DNA of 64,000 nt, from the NCBI RefSeq assembly GCF_900104655.1, contig NZ_FNWD01000002.1:1038246-1102245 (forward strand), in the 5' to 3' direction. This DNA comes from Millionella massiliensis (GTDB lineage Bacteria; Bacteroidota; Bacteroidia; Bacteroidales; Rikenellaceae). The notes under the pieces are model-generated. The model was not told where the DNA came from. It saw only the letters and a program-made list of their open reading frames with translations, and searched no databases. This document shows, piece by piece, positions 1 through 8,641 of this stretch; within the stretch, counting starts at the first letter, position 1; each line of letters begins with the position of its first letter. The position numbers and the translations under genes were made by a program.

Positions 1-180
1 CACTGGGGCATGGAATTCAACATTGGCGCCGGTTTCGCCAAATACAAGTATGACGCCTACCGCAACTGGCACAACGGGCCGAAATTCAAATCCGGATCAG
101 ACTGCTACTGGGGCATCACCCGCGCAGGAGTCACCCTCTCGTATAAATGGAATCTATCGCGTAAGGATCGGAAAAAATGA
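1..180 (+). CDS. DUF3575-like protein, C-terminal fragment (truncated by window start)
   Basis: An open frame enters from the window edge and stops at TGA 178-180. The visible 59 residues read as the last strands of an outer-membrane or periplasmic beta protein: a Gly/aromatic-rich stretch near the start, a conserved-looking YWG near residue 40 and a final strand ending LSYKWNL. This resembles the end of DUF3575 proteins, which Bacteroidales encode upstream of Mfa/Fim fimbrial genes. The stop overlaps the next start by four bases (ATGA), so the two genes are probably translationally coupled. The family call rests on a short tail and on context; the N-terminus is not visible. Confidence 0.6.
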   Translation, partial: HWGMEFNIGAGFAKYKYDAYRNWHNGPKFKSGSDCYWGITRAGVTLSYKWNLSRKDRKK

Positions 181-1274
181 CAATCATGAATATGCGTCAT
201 ATATATCATACATTCATATTTCTAAGTGGCACCACACTACTTGCCGCCTGCGACAAGACCATACACGAGTATCCCTCGAGCGGTCTGACCACCATATCGG
301 TCGAACTCAACGTCGACCGCACCCCTCCACGCTACTACAAGGAGCTGACCTACGACAACAACGGCGAATATACGGAGACCTCTCTCGACCCCTCGCTGTC
401 GGAGAGCTACACCGCCGATGAACGGCTGAGCATGCGCATCATTACGGAGCTGTACCGGGTGTCGTCACTGGAAGACCGCATCGACAAAGGCACACTCGTC
501 GCCCGCCGCGAGATCGCCGTCGAGCGACTCAAGGAAGCGCCGCAGGACACCCTGCAATTCCAAGTGCCGGAAGGCATCTACCGAGCCCTCTCGTGGGCCG
601 ACTATGCCCCCACCAACAACCTGCAGGACTGGCACTTCAACACCGAGGCACTGGATGCCGTCGAGGTCAACATCGACCACAAGCCGCAAGACAACCACCA
701 CAAAAATTCCGCCACCGGTTCGAGCAACTTCGCCGTGGACTTCAACCAAAGCCCGACAGGCAGTTCGATCCTGCTCGACGGGACACGAGCCACCCCCACC
801 GACGACAACGTCGTCCCGGTCTACATGGAACGTGCCGAGGGAAGGTTCCGATTATGGGCCACTGACCTTCAGGATTTTCTGAACGGAGGCAACAGCATCG
901 ATGACCTTCGCATCAAAATCATCTACAAGCAATACATCAGCGCCGGGTACAACGTCGACACGGAGACCCCCAACCGGTTCGTCCAGACCCGCACCATGGA
1001 GACCACTCCGACCACCGTCCCCGGCGACGGCAGCATCCTGCTCGCCTACGACTACGTGCTGACCTCGAGCGACCGGGAAGACCACATTCTGGTCGACATC
1101 TTCATCTACAAGGGCGAAGAGGAACTGAACCACTATCAGGACATCACCATTCCGCTTCAACGAAACCACGAGACGGTTGTCCGCGGCCCCTTCCTGACCC
1201 GGGAGATCGGGAGCGGAGACATCGGTATCGATGACAACTTCGACGACGAATTCGTGGTCGTCATTCCGGACTAA
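177..1274 (+). CDS. FimB/Mfa2 family fimbrial anchor lipoprotein
   Basis: A 365-residue lipoprotein with a lipobox LAAC (Cys25) after a hydrophobic signal segment. Length, lipobox and the pattern of alternating beta-strands match the FimB/Mfa2 family. In Porphyromonas and Bacteroides these proteins anchor and limit the length of fimbriae at the outer membrane. The gene overlaps the preceding DUF3575-like gene by four bases and is followed 42 bases later by a large fimbrillin-like gene, which is the usual order in such clusters. Translation could also begin at Met4 or Met6; the overlap favours Met1. The acidic C-terminus (DDNFDDEF) is unremarkable for the family. The product probably assembles at the cell surface with the neighbouring subunits. 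Confidence 0.75.
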   Translation: MTIMNMRHIYHTFIFLSGTTLLAACDKTIHEYPSSGLTTISVELNVDRTPPRYYKELTYDNNGEYTETSLDPSLSESYTADERLSMRIITELYRVSSLEDRIDKGTLVARREIAVERLKEAPQDTLQFQVPEGIYRALSWADYAPTNNLQDWHFNTEALDAVEVNIDHKPQDNHHKNSATGSSNFAVDFNQSPTGSSILLDGTRATPTDDNVVPVYMERAEGRFRLWATDLQDFLNGGNSIDDLRIKIIYKQYISAGYNVDTETPNRFVQTRTMETTPTTVPGDGSILLAYDYVLTSSDREDHILVDIFIYKGEEELNHYQDITIPLQRNHETVVRGPFLTREIGSGDIGIDDNFDDEFVVVIPD

Positions 1275-1316
1275 GCCTCGTACAAAATATCATACATCAC
1301 ATAAAAACCACACACT

Positions 1317-3401
1317 ATGAAAAAGTTAACTAACCTTATGCTGGGTTGCCTGGCAGGCATAGCCCTTGCGGCATGCAGCCAGAAGCCAGACCAACCGGGG
1401 CTCAACCCCGATGGCGAGATGGTACGCATCCAACTCGAAGCTCCCGAAGCGCTGCAGCTGACACGCAGCATTCCCGGCACCAACAGTGCTCAAGGTGGCC
1501 TGACGAACGTCGACTGGTCACAGTATGATCTGCGCTACCTGCTGGCTGTCTACTCGGCAGACGGCAGCGAACTGCTGACCCGCCTGTCCAAAACCTACGA
1601 CACGTACAGTTCCGCCGTATTTGAACTGCGACTGACCCCGAACAACAGCTACAAGTTTGTTGCCTGGGCCGACTTCGTCGCCGAGGGCGAGGACGAAGAC
1701 CTCCACTACAACACCACCGACCTGGCAAACATCACGCTCAAGAGCTACGAGGACGGTCGGCAGAACCAGATTAACGACGAAAGTCGGGATGCCTACTTCG
1801 CCACCAAAGTGATCAACGTTACGCAAACGTTCGATGAACCGCTGACGCTGAAACGCCCGTTTGCCAAGATACGCATCGTCACCACCGACTGGGAGGGAGA
1901 CAACAAAGGCGTTGTCAAACCGGACAATTTCAAGGTCACGTACCACGATTGCACCCGTTTCGCAGGGTTCAACGCCCTCACCGGTGACGCTATCGGCGAG
2001 ACGACAGCCGACGGCACAACGGTTTACACCGCCACCCTGGCCACCGACGGCGCCAACGGCAAGTTTTACGAAGGAGGCTACGATGCGAGTGCCAACAATC
2101 GCACCCTGCTCGTCGATTATCTGATTGCAACCCCGGACCAACAAGCCATCCATTTCAACCTCGAAATGCTGAATGGCACAACTCCGATCGGCAGCAGCCC
2201 GCGCGACTTCACAACCGAGATTCCCATCCAGCGGAACTATCTGACCACGATTCTCGGCAATCTGTTGTCCGTGGGTGGAACGATGCAGATCAGCATCGAC
2301 GAAAGCTTCACCAACGAGTGGATCGAAGGCGAAGAGTGGTGGAATTCCCAATCCATCACCCCGAAAGAGCCGGCTTACGACGAAGCAACAAAGACTTACA
2401 CGATCAACACCCGAGAAGAATTTGCCTGGCTTCCTGACCATATCACCGAAATGGTTGCCACTTGGAAGATAAACGAAAAAGGCGAGGGATATTGGGACCC
2501 CAAAGGTGTCACTTTTCAGTTAATGAATGACATTGACATGAGCGGTGTAGAATGGAAACCCATCTATCCCGCAGGAAGCGCACTAACCTATACATTCGAA
2601 GGGAACGGTCATACCTTGCGTAATTTCTCCATGAGCGGAGCATTCGGGGCTATTTACGAATATAAAATTTTGTGGTTTGTTTACACATATGAAGCATATA
2701 CAGGCGTTTGGGGCAAATTCGACGGGATCATGCGGAACCTGACTTTCGAAAATATCACCATCAACGGGCTTGCTCATGCGGACTTCCCGGTCAAAGATGT
2801 CAATGGCGAGCCGGTTGATCACAACAAGGAATACGCCTACTTCGCTGGCTGCATCGGATACACCGGAGGCAACCAATGGAGCATGGACAGTAAATTCGAG
2901 AACGTACATGCAAAACATGTACAGATCAAATCCTCGGCGAGCTCCCAAAACCTCGGCGGCCTGGTTGGCTGGGTCGGTTCAGGCGGAGGCAGCACCGGAA
3001 ATCGAGTCGCTGCATTCAAGGATTGCTCTGCCACCGACATACATATGACCGGATATCAAGCAGGAGGCCTCGTCGGACAAGTATTGGGTGACCGCGGCGT
3101 ATCGTTTGACAACTGCAAAACCGAAGATATTTACATCCGATATAGCTCCATTATGTCATCTTCCGGATTTATCGGAAATATCGGCGACGGAGGCATCAAC
3201 ATCTCATGGTATGCTACCATTGAAATTAACAATTGTACTCCCGCCCAACACGTTTACTACATCAATGACAGAACCGGCGAACCCAACACCACCTATCAAC
3301 CTCAAAGCCCGTACTACGAACATAAGAATCTAAAAGGAAATGATAAGTTCCCGGATGGCGACAAGGTAGTGATCACCCCTGCCGAAACTACAGAACCTTA
3401 A
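1317..3401 (+). CDS. Fimbrillin-like lipoprotein with DUF6562-type N-terminal region and GLUG-type C-terminal repeats
   Basis: A 694-residue lipoprotein with lipobox LAAC (Cys20). Residues about 35-330 form a beta-rich fimbrillin-type region resembling DUF6562 (VDWSQYDLRYL, FVAWADF, KRPFAKIRI). Residues about 345-680 form a second module in which Gly-rich turns recur: EGNGHTL near 427, GGLVGWVG near 545 and GGLVGQV near 582. That spacing is typical of GLUG-like beta-helix repeats found in surface adhesins. As last gene of the fimbrial cluster, it is probably a tip or accessory subunit carrying an adhesive domain. A strong hairpin lies downstream. The ligand cannot be read from the sequence. 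The N-terminal family name is from memory of the motif pattern. Confidence 0.7.
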   Translation: MKKLTNLMLGCLAGIALAACSQKPDQPGLNPDGEMVRIQLEAPEALQLTRSIPGTNSAQGGLTNVDWSQYDLRYLLAVYSADGSELLTRLSKTYDTYSSAVFELRLTPNNSYKFVAWADFVAEGEDEDLHYNTTDLANITLKSYEDGRQNQINDESRDAYFATKVINVTQTFDEPLTLKRPFAKIRIVTTDWEGDNKGVVKPDNFKVTYHDCTRFAGFNALTGDAIGETTADGTTVYTATLATDGANGKFYEGGYDASANNRTLLVDYLIATPDQQAIHFNLEMLNGTTPIGSSPRDFTTEIPIQRNYLTTILGNLLSVGGTMQISIDESFTNEWIEGEEWWNSQSITPKEPAYDEATKTYTINTREEFAWLPDHITEMVATWKINEKGEGYWDPKGVTFQLMNDIDMSGVEWKPIYPAGSALTYTFEGNGHTLRNFSMSGAFGAIYEYKILWFVYTYEAYTGVWGKFDGIMRNLTFENITINGLAHADFPVKDVNGEPVDHNKEYAYFAGCIGYTGGNQWSMDSKFENVHAKHVQIKSSASSQNLGGLVGWVGSGGGSTGNRVAAFKDCSATDIHMTGYQAGGLVGQVLGDRGVSFDNCKTEDIYIRYSSIMSSSGFIGNIGDGGINISWYATIEINNCTPAQHVYYINDRTGEPNTTYQPQSPYYEHKNLKGNDKFPDGDKVVITPAETTEP

Positions 3402-3434
3402 GCCAACCGAAATCGGCCACACAACAGGCTAATA

Positions 3435-3477
3435 ATCAGAAACGAGATGCACCCGTACGGTGCATCTCGTTTCTGAT
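3435..3477 (+). terminator. Perfect 19-bp hairpin after the fimbrial cluster
   Basis: Arms 3435-3453 and 3459-3477 are perfectly complementary with a 5-base loop (CGTAC). It lies 34 bases after the fimbrillin stop. No clear T-run follows, so the call rests on stem strength and position. Confidence 0.7.
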
Positions 3478-3820
3478 ATAAATACCCGCGCACGAACTTT
3501 ATCACGGGCGTAACACACGTTTCCCTTCACCTCACAACACAGTCTACCCCCTCCAATCACGCAATTCGCACAAAGCTCGTACAACTTTAACCATATTCAA
3601 GAGAACCAAGAAAGTGCATACCCCCAAACCACGTTTCACATCCCACAAAAATCCATCTTTTCTAAGCTGACTTTCATAATCGTTTCTGTAAAACATTCTG
3701 TGAAACATTTTGGGTCAAAACAGTCTTTTTTAGGAAATTTTTGTGGGTTTTCAGCGGGATGAATTGTACCCTGAGCCAATAGAATAGAAATTAAGACTCA
3801 ATTACAACTCGCTGATACAC
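3478..3820. other. Gene-free AT-rich spacer with a small tandem duplication
   Basis: No credible coding frame is present. The stretch becomes AT-rich near 3600-3790. Two near-identical 12-base units (TTCTGTAAAACA and TTCTGTGAAACA) sit in tandem at 3684-3707. No RNA gene is recognised here. Confidence 0.5.
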
Positions 3821-3854
3821 AAAAGAAGAAGGCAGTCTTTTCGGACTGCCTTCT
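3821..3854 (-). terminator. Terminator downstream of tRNA-Gly
   Basis: An 11-bp inverted repeat (arms 3827-3837 and 3844-3854) lies a few bases past the 3' end of tRNA-Gly on the minus strand and is followed on that strand by a T-rich run (TTCTTTT). This is a classic intrinsic terminator for the tRNA transcript. Confidence 0.85.
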
Positions 3855-3858
3855 GAAG

Positions 3859-3931
3859 AGCGGAAAACGAGACTCGAACTCGCGACCCCAACCTTGGCAA
3901 GGTTGTGCTCTACCAACTGAGCTATTTCCGC
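3859..3931 (-). tRNA. tRNA-Gly (anticodon GCC)
   Basis: On the minus strand the sequence folds into a full cloverleaf. The acceptor arm is GCGGAAA/TTTCCGC, the D-arm carries AGCTCAGTTGGTAGAGC, and the anticodon stem CAACC/GGTTG encloses loop TTGCCAA. The T-arm carries GTTCGAGTC. The anticodon GCC reads GGC and GGU. No CCA is encoded, so the 3' end must be added after transcription. It lies 53 bases downstream of tRNA-Thr and is probably co-transcribed with it. Confidence 0.97.
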
Positions 3932-3984
3932 ATTACCTTTTAAGTCTGACGAAATTGTTTCCGATTCCGCCGTCCCGTAAGGGG

Positions 3985-4059
<75 letters not shown>

Positions 4060-4107
4060 AACTTTTCGTTATCACCGCCGGGGCAACCCCTGAACGATTA
4101 ACGAGTG

Positions 4108-4137
4108 CAAAGGTAGGCAAAAAATCATAACCTGCAA
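4108..4137 (-). promoter_or_regulatory. Promoter for the tRNA-Thr/tRNA-Gly transcript
   Basis: On the minus strand a -7 box TACCTTTG (plus 4108-4115) matches the Bacteroidetes consensus TAnnTTTG. A TTG (plus 4135-4137) lies 19 bases further upstream, the expected -33 spacing. Confidence 0.65.
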
Positions 4138-4214
4138 CCCCTGCGGCAAAAAAATTGCAACTTTTTTTGACGACCTTTCACCCACCTAAGCGTATCAGTC
4201 TGCATATCACAGCA

Positions 4215-5462
4215 TTATACGAGGGCTTGCAGAATATCTTTTTTCAGGTCTTCGGCGTCCTCCAGCCCCACCGACAGCCGAATCGTGCAGGGTGAGATGT
4301 CCATATCGCGTCGGGCAGCCTCACTGAACGGGCCAAAAATCGTACTCCAGGGGTGAATCGCCAGCGATTTATTGTCAAACAGATTCGTCGCGCGGCGGAT
4401 CAGCTGCAAACGATCCAGAAAAGCATAGCAAGCCTCCTGCGACGCCAGGTCGAAGGTCAACATCGCCCCCGGTGCCGAGCCGAACTGACGCACAGCCACC
4501 TCGTGAAAACGATTCGAGGCCAGCCCCGGATAGTTAACCGACACGACGCCCGGCATCGTCTCCAGTTCCTGCGCCAGCCGGAGTGCCGTCGTCGAGGACC
4601 GACCGTAACGCACCTCGAGCGTCTCCAGACCCAGCGACTGCTGCCAGGCAGCCTGAGGTGTCATGTATGCGCCCAGATTCCGATGAATCTCGCGCCGCAG
4701 TTTGGCCGTAAACGCCTCGCGCGGCGCGACGCCGTAACCCGCGGCCGCCGCAGAGAGTTTCGGCGAACGGTTCCAGTCGAACGTCCCGTAATCAATCAGC
4801 AGTCCGCCCAGACCGGTCGCCCCGCCCGACAGATACTTCGTACTGGAAACCACCTCCAAATCAACCCCAAAGTCCGATGCCCGGAAAACATGGAACGGCA
4901 CGACGGTCGTATCGGCAGCCAGCGGCACCCCTTGTGCCCGACATACCGCCGAAAGCGCCGCCAGGTCGGCCACCTCCATCTGAGGATTGGTAATGATCTC
5001 AAGGAAAACGAGACAAGTGTGGTCATCGATAGCCGCCTCGACCGAAGCCGGGTCGGTCATCTCCGCAAAACGGGTTTCGACCCCGAAATCGGCCAGCGTC
5101 GATCGCAGCAGCGAATAGGTATTGCCGAACAGATGGGGCGAAGTCACCACATTGCTGCCGGCCCGAGCCACCGTCATCAGCAGGTTGGTGATGGCTGCCA
5201 TACCGGAGTTGAAAGCCGTGACACTCAGCGCACCAGTCACCTGCCGGACGCGCTGTTCGAAATACTCCACCGTCGGATTGGTGATGCGCGAATAGGCATG
5301 ATCGGCCGAACGCCCCGTAAATGCCAGTTCCATCGATTCGGCCGTCGGAAATTCGTAGGCGGCATTCTGATAGAGCGGCATATTCAGCGCCCCGTGGGGA
5401 TCCGGTTTGGTACTGCGCGCGGCGAGCACTTCGGTCGTAAATCCTCTTTTATTCTTGTCCAT
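4215..5462 (-). CDS. Cys/Met metabolism PLP-dependent lyase or sulfhydrylase
   Basis: A 415-residue trans-sulfuration family enzyme (fold type I). Visible motifs are YSRITNPT (57-64), the phosphate-binding NSGMAA (85-90), and the PLP-binding lysine in SSTKYLSGG (Lys209). The family includes O-acetylhomoserine sulfhydrylase, methionine gamma-lyase and cystathionine synthases and lyases. The sequence alone does not separate these, although the long internal region after Lys209 (RSPKL to AYMTPQ) is more like O-acetylhomoserine sulfhydrylases. I start at the Met of MDKNKRGF. The frame stays open 37 codons upstream, but that stretch is AT-rich and contains a TAnnTTTG box 23 bases before this start. 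The gene is monocistronic. Confidence 0.85.
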   Translation of the reverse strand: MDKNKRGFTTEVLAARSTKPDPHGALNMPLYQNAAYEFPTAESMELAFTGRSADHAYSRITNPTVEYFEQRVRQVTGALSVTAFNSGMAAITNLLMTVARAGSNVVTSPHLFGNTYSLLRSTLADFGVETRFAEMTDPASVEAAIDDHTCLVFLEIITNPQMEVADLAALSAVCRAQGVPLAADTTVVPFHVFRASDFGVDLEVVSSTKYLSGGATGLGGLLIDYGTFDWNRSPKLSAAAAGYGVAPREAFTAKLRREIHRNLGAYMTPQAAWQQSLGLETLEVRYGRSSTTALRLAQELETMPGVVSVNYPGLASNRFHEVAVRQFGSAPGAMLTFDLASQEACYAFLDRLQLIRRATNLFDNKSLAIHPWSTIFGPFSEAARRDMDISPCTIRLSVGLEDAEDLKKDILQALV

Positions 5463-5484
5463 TTTCCTGAATATCTTGAAAATG

Positions 5485-5492
5485 CAAATGTA
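5485..5492 (-). promoter_or_regulatory. Putative -7 box of the PLP enzyme gene
   Basis: TACATTTG on the minus strand fits TAnnTTTG and would give a leader of about 18 bases before the chosen start at 5462. No good -33 TTG is seen at the expected distance. Confidence 0.4.
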
Positions 5493-5886
5493 AATATTTT
5501 CAAAACAATTTTTCAGACACAATCCACCCTCGCCACGCACCTCTTTTACTCCCGACACACTTCCGTTCTTCACCTCCCCTCACTTCAGCCACCTCATTGC
5601 GACCATTACCGACCACTGCGTGCTGGTTGACGAATTCCATCCGCCAACAAGAACGAGGCACTGCCACCTTTTCATATGTTTCGCCGCGATTTCCCGTTTC
5701 TTCTACTCGCACCCTTTTTTCGTCGACAAGCCTGTGGATAGTGCCTTAATTCGACTCACCCGACACGACAACCGGCGCTGCCGCACCTGTCAACCTGCCG
5801 ACATCATCCCTCTTCACTCTTCACTCTACCCGTTTTCCTTCCGCCACAGCCATACCCTGCCTGAAAAACCTTCCGCAGATATTCCG
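5493..5886. other. Gene-free pyrimidine-rich spacer between divergent genes
   Basis: About 390 bases between the divergent PLP enzyme and bioA genes. The plus strand is rich in C and T. No coding frame with family features, RNA gene or strong hairpin is seen. It presumably holds promoters for both flanking genes. Confidence 0.5.
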
Positions 5887-5894
5887 TATTTTTG
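5887..5894 (+). promoter_or_regulatory. Putative -7 box of bioA
   Basis: TATTTTTG matches TAnnTTTG and sits 47 bases before the bioA start. The -33 element is weak. Confidence 0.45.
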
Positions 5895-5941
5895 TCGAGC
5901 CTCCCCGGAGGAAAAACCCCGAACTCAAACACCAGACCATC

Positions 5942-7273
5942 ATGACAAAAGCACATACCCCCTCGGAATGGACGTCCCTGCTGGAATGGGACAAAAACCA
6001 CCTGTGGCACCCCTACACCTCGGCCGCCGCTCCCCTGCCCGCCTATGCGGTGCGAAGAGCCGAAGGCGTCCGCATCGAACTGGAGGACGGCCGGCAACTG
6101 ATCGACGGCATGTCGTCGTGGTGGTGCGCCGTCCACGGCTACAACCACCCGCGTCTTAACGCCGCCGCCGAACGACAGCTCCACGAGATGTCGCACGTGA
6201 TGTTCGGCGGGCTGACCCACCGCCCCGCCGTCGAACTGGGACGCCGACTGCTGAAGATCGCCCCCGGTGCCAACCGGCCCGCCGGAGACCCCGACCGACT
6301 GGATTACGTCTTTTTCGCCGACTCGGGGTCAGTCTCGATCGAAGTGGCGATGAAGATGGCCATGCAGTGGCAGATCTCGCAGGGCCACCCCGAACGCAAC
6401 GAATTCATGACCATCCGCGGCGGCTACCACGGCGACACCTGGAACGCGATGAGCGTCTGCGACCCCGACGGCGGCATGCACTCCCTGTGGCAGGGACGAC
6501 TGGCCGTCCAGCACTTTGTTCCGCGACCGACGATCCCCTTCGGCGGCACGTGGGATCCCGCCGCGCTGCAACCGCTGCGCGAGGCCTTCGAACAGCACCA
6601 GTCAACACTGGCCGCCTTCATCCTCGAACCCGTGGTGCAGGGTGCCGGCGGCATGTGGTTCTACCACCCGGAATACCTGCGAGCCATCGCTGCCCTGTGT
6701 CGTGAATACGGCGTTTTGCTGGTGGCTGACGAGATCGCCACCGGTTTCGGCCGGTCGGGACGTCTTTTCGCCTGCGAGTGGGCCGACGTCGTCCCCGACA
6801 TCATGTGCGTCGGCAAGGCCCTCACCGGAGGCTACATGACGCTGGCGGCCGTATTGGCCACAAACCGCGTGGCCAAAGGGATCGATGGCCCCTTCATGCA
6901 CGGCCCCACCTTTATGGGCAACCCGCTGGCCTGCGCCGTGGCCTGCGAATCGGTATCGATGCTCACCGAAGGGTGGCTGCTGCCACGCGTGGCACAAATC
7001 GAAGCGCTGATGCGCGACGAACTCGCCCCACTGCAGGAGCTGATCCCGACCGCGGTTCGCGACGTGCGGGTACTCGGCGCCATCGGGGTGGTCGAGATGG
7101 AGCGACCGGTCGAAATGGCCTCGATCCAACGGGCGTTTGTCGAAGCCGGCATCTGGGTGCGTCCCTTCGGACGGCTCGTGTACATCATGCCGCCCTACAT
7201 CATCTCGGACGACGACTTGCGAACCCTCTGCCGCGCCCTGGCTGCTGTCGTCCGCCGTACGGTCGGCTGCTGA
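5942..7273 (+). CDS. bioA: Adenosylmethionine-8-amino-7-oxononanoate aminotransferase
   Basis: A 443-residue class III aminotransferase. It converts 8-amino-7-oxononanoate to 7,8-diaminononanoate in biotin synthesis, using S-adenosylmethionine as amino donor. Diagnostic features are WHPYTS near residue 22, [16 protein letters not shown] (about 56-71), HVMFGGLTH, the [10 protein letters not shown] segment, and the PLP lysine in VGKALTGG (Lys292). The paired tryptophans of SSWW and the [13 protein letters not shown] segment are typical of BioA rather than of other class III enzymes. The length is normal. No other bio genes are nearby, so the pathway is dispersed. A strong terminator hairpin follows the stop. 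Confidence 0.95.
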   Translation: MTKAHTPSEWTSLLEWDKNHLWHPYTSAAAPLPAYAVRRAEGVRIELEDGRQLIDGMSSWWCAVHGYNHPRLNAAAERQLHEMSHVMFGGLTHRPAVELGRRLLKIAPGANRPAGDPDRLDYVFFADSGSVSIEVAMKMAMQWQISQGHPERNEFMTIRGGYHGDTWNAMSVCDPDGGMHSLWQGRLAVQHFVPRPTIPFGGTWDPAALQPLREAFEQHQSTLAAFILEPVVQGAGGMWFYHPEYLRAIAALCREYGVLLVADEIATGFGRSGRLFACEWADVVPDIMCVGKALTGGYMTLAAVLATNRVAKGIDGPFMHGPTFMGNPLACAVACESVSMLTEGWLLPRVAQIEALMRDELAPLQELIPTAVRDVRVLGAIGVVEMERPVEMASIQRAFVEAGIWVRPFGRLVYIMPPYIISDDDLRTLCRALAAVVRRTVGC

Positions 7274-7320
7274 CCACTACCTTCGGGCGACGCCATCGAA
7301 CCACAATCATAAACAAAACA

Positions 7321-7360
7321 CGCCGGGCGAACGAAATATGGTTTCGTTCGCCCGGCGTTT
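7321..7360 (+). terminator. bioA terminator
   Basis: A perfect 16-bp stem (7321-7336 with 7342-7357), a 5-base loop and a TTT tail lie 47 bases after the bioA stop. The hairpin also marks the left border of the phage cassette. Confidence 0.85.
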
Positions 7361-7594
7361 CAATAACCGGCATATCCGCTGCAGGTCTTATGGAAGTGTA
7401 CGACCGGTGAATCCAGTGCACAACACACCGTTCACACTTCAGCCCCACAATAGGAGGAAAGCACGCACCATTCGCGTTCCGCCTCTCTGCAGGAGTAAAG
7501 TGCGCACCGGTACCAGACACACGTCATCAGCCCTCTCCCCATCATATGCAGGAACCACAGAACTACTGCCCAACGGACCACAGCCACCGGGTCC
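7361..7594. other. Gene-free junction between bioA terminator and phage cassette
   Basis: About 230 bases with no coding frame of quality on either strand. It lies downstream of the last phage gene, where tail genes would be expected in an intact prophage. No direct repeat matching the far side of the cassette was noticed by eye. Confidence 0.4.
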
Positions 7595-8578
7595 TTACAG
7601 GATCACCCCGCCCATACAGCGACGCTTCCCGATTTTGATTCGCGGTTCATAGTCCGGGAACTCATCGGGATGAGCCTCCACATACTCCACCGCCACACGC
7701 AGAAAGAGACGCGCATCGCGCAGCGCCTGACGCGCCATCAGCATCCACTCGTAGGCCGAAGCTGCCTTGGCCGTCTGTTGCGAGGTGGTTCCCGTGCCAG
7801 AGTTTTCGGTCGAGGCCGAAATTTCGACCGTCGTATCGACCGTTGTCACGTCGCTCTGCTCCGAGCTGGTCGTTTCGGAGCCCGACTCCGTGCCGTTCAC
7901 GGTCTCCGAAACGGTCGAAGTATCGGTCTTGACAGCCTGGGTCGTGACCTCCTCCGACTCGGTCGTCTCGTCGGTCGTCTTGACCGAACCACTCGTCTGC
8001 TCGACCGTCGAGCTGCTTCCGACCGTGGCTGCCAACGCTTCATCGACCTGTTCCGTGGTGTCGGTGTCGGTGGACACCCGATCCGAATCCGTTTCGTTGA
8101 TCGTTCGCTGGGTCGTCGTCTCGGTGATCTCTGACCCGTCGGAGGTCTGCTCACCGTTGGACTGCGTCGTCGTGACACGCTCGGTCGTGCCGGACGACGT
8201 CTTCTCGACCACCTGCGTACCGGTCAACTCGCGACGCTCGGTGTCCGTCCGATCCTGCTGTTCATTTTTGGTTGCCGAGGTGGTCTGGGTGCTCTCCTCC
8301 GACGAAGCCCGCACCACGCCGCGATCCGAAGCCCGCACGGCCAGCTCGCCGATCATCTCATAACGGATATAGTGGGCCAGCGCCGGACGAATATAGGTGA
8401 AGACAAAATCGGCATGCCGCTCCAGAATCATCTGCTGATACATCTTATCGCCGAATACGGGTCGGATGTAGCGCAGCTGCGCCGCCTCGATCCGGTAGAC
8501 CCGGATGTGGCTGACGTCGATCGCATCGTCGGGCGAGAAAGCCAACCCAAGCACCTCTTCAGGAGTTATCAGTTGCAT
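7595..8578 (-). CDS. Phage head-tail connector-like protein (DUF6712-like) with a large Thr/Ser/Glu-rich insert
   Basis: A 327-residue protein in two conserved-looking halves. Residues 1-85 (ITPEEVLGLAFSPDD, LRYIRPVFGDKMYQQM) and 270-327 (AYEWMLMARQALRDARLFL) resemble small Bacteroidales phage proteins of the DUF6712 group, probable adaptors placed between portal and tail. Between them, residues about 86-265 are almost entirely Thr, Ser, Glu, Asp, Gln, Val and Gly with no predicted fold. The reading frame is intact, so the insert is translated if the gene is expressed. The gene is the last of the phage operon, 63 bases after the portal gene. The functional name is inferred from position and memory of the family; the two-part architecture is seen directly. 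Confidence 0.6.
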   Translation of the reverse strand: MQLITPEEVLGLAFSPDDAIDVSHIRVYRIEAAQLRYIRPVFGDKMYQQMILERHADFVFTYIRPALAHYIRYEMIGELAVRASDRGVVRASSEESTQTTSATKNEQQDRTDTERRELTGTQVVEKTSSGTTERVTTTQSNGEQTSDGSEITETTTQRTINETDSDRVSTDTDTTEQVDEALAATVGSSSTVEQTSGSVKTTDETTESEEVTTQAVKTDTSTVSETVNGTESGSETTSSEQSDVTTVDTTVEISASTENSGTGTTSQQTAKAASAYEWMLMARQALRDARLFLRVAVEYVEAHPDEFPDYEPRIKIGKRRCMGGVIL

Positions 8579-8641
8579 AATCGAATCCTAAATAAATCAG
8601 GTTAATAGTTTCATTGAATAAGCGCACTCGTCCTCTGCACG

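Noticed and set aside
7361-7594. Possible attachment site or tail-gene remnant at the left edge of the phage cassette
   Set aside because: No matching direct repeat on the right side and no tail-like frame were seen.
7770-8320. Repetitive TCGGTCGTCT-like motifs considered as a CRISPR or direct-repeat array
   Set aside because: Spacing is irregular and the motifs are codons of the Thr/Ser-rich connector insert.
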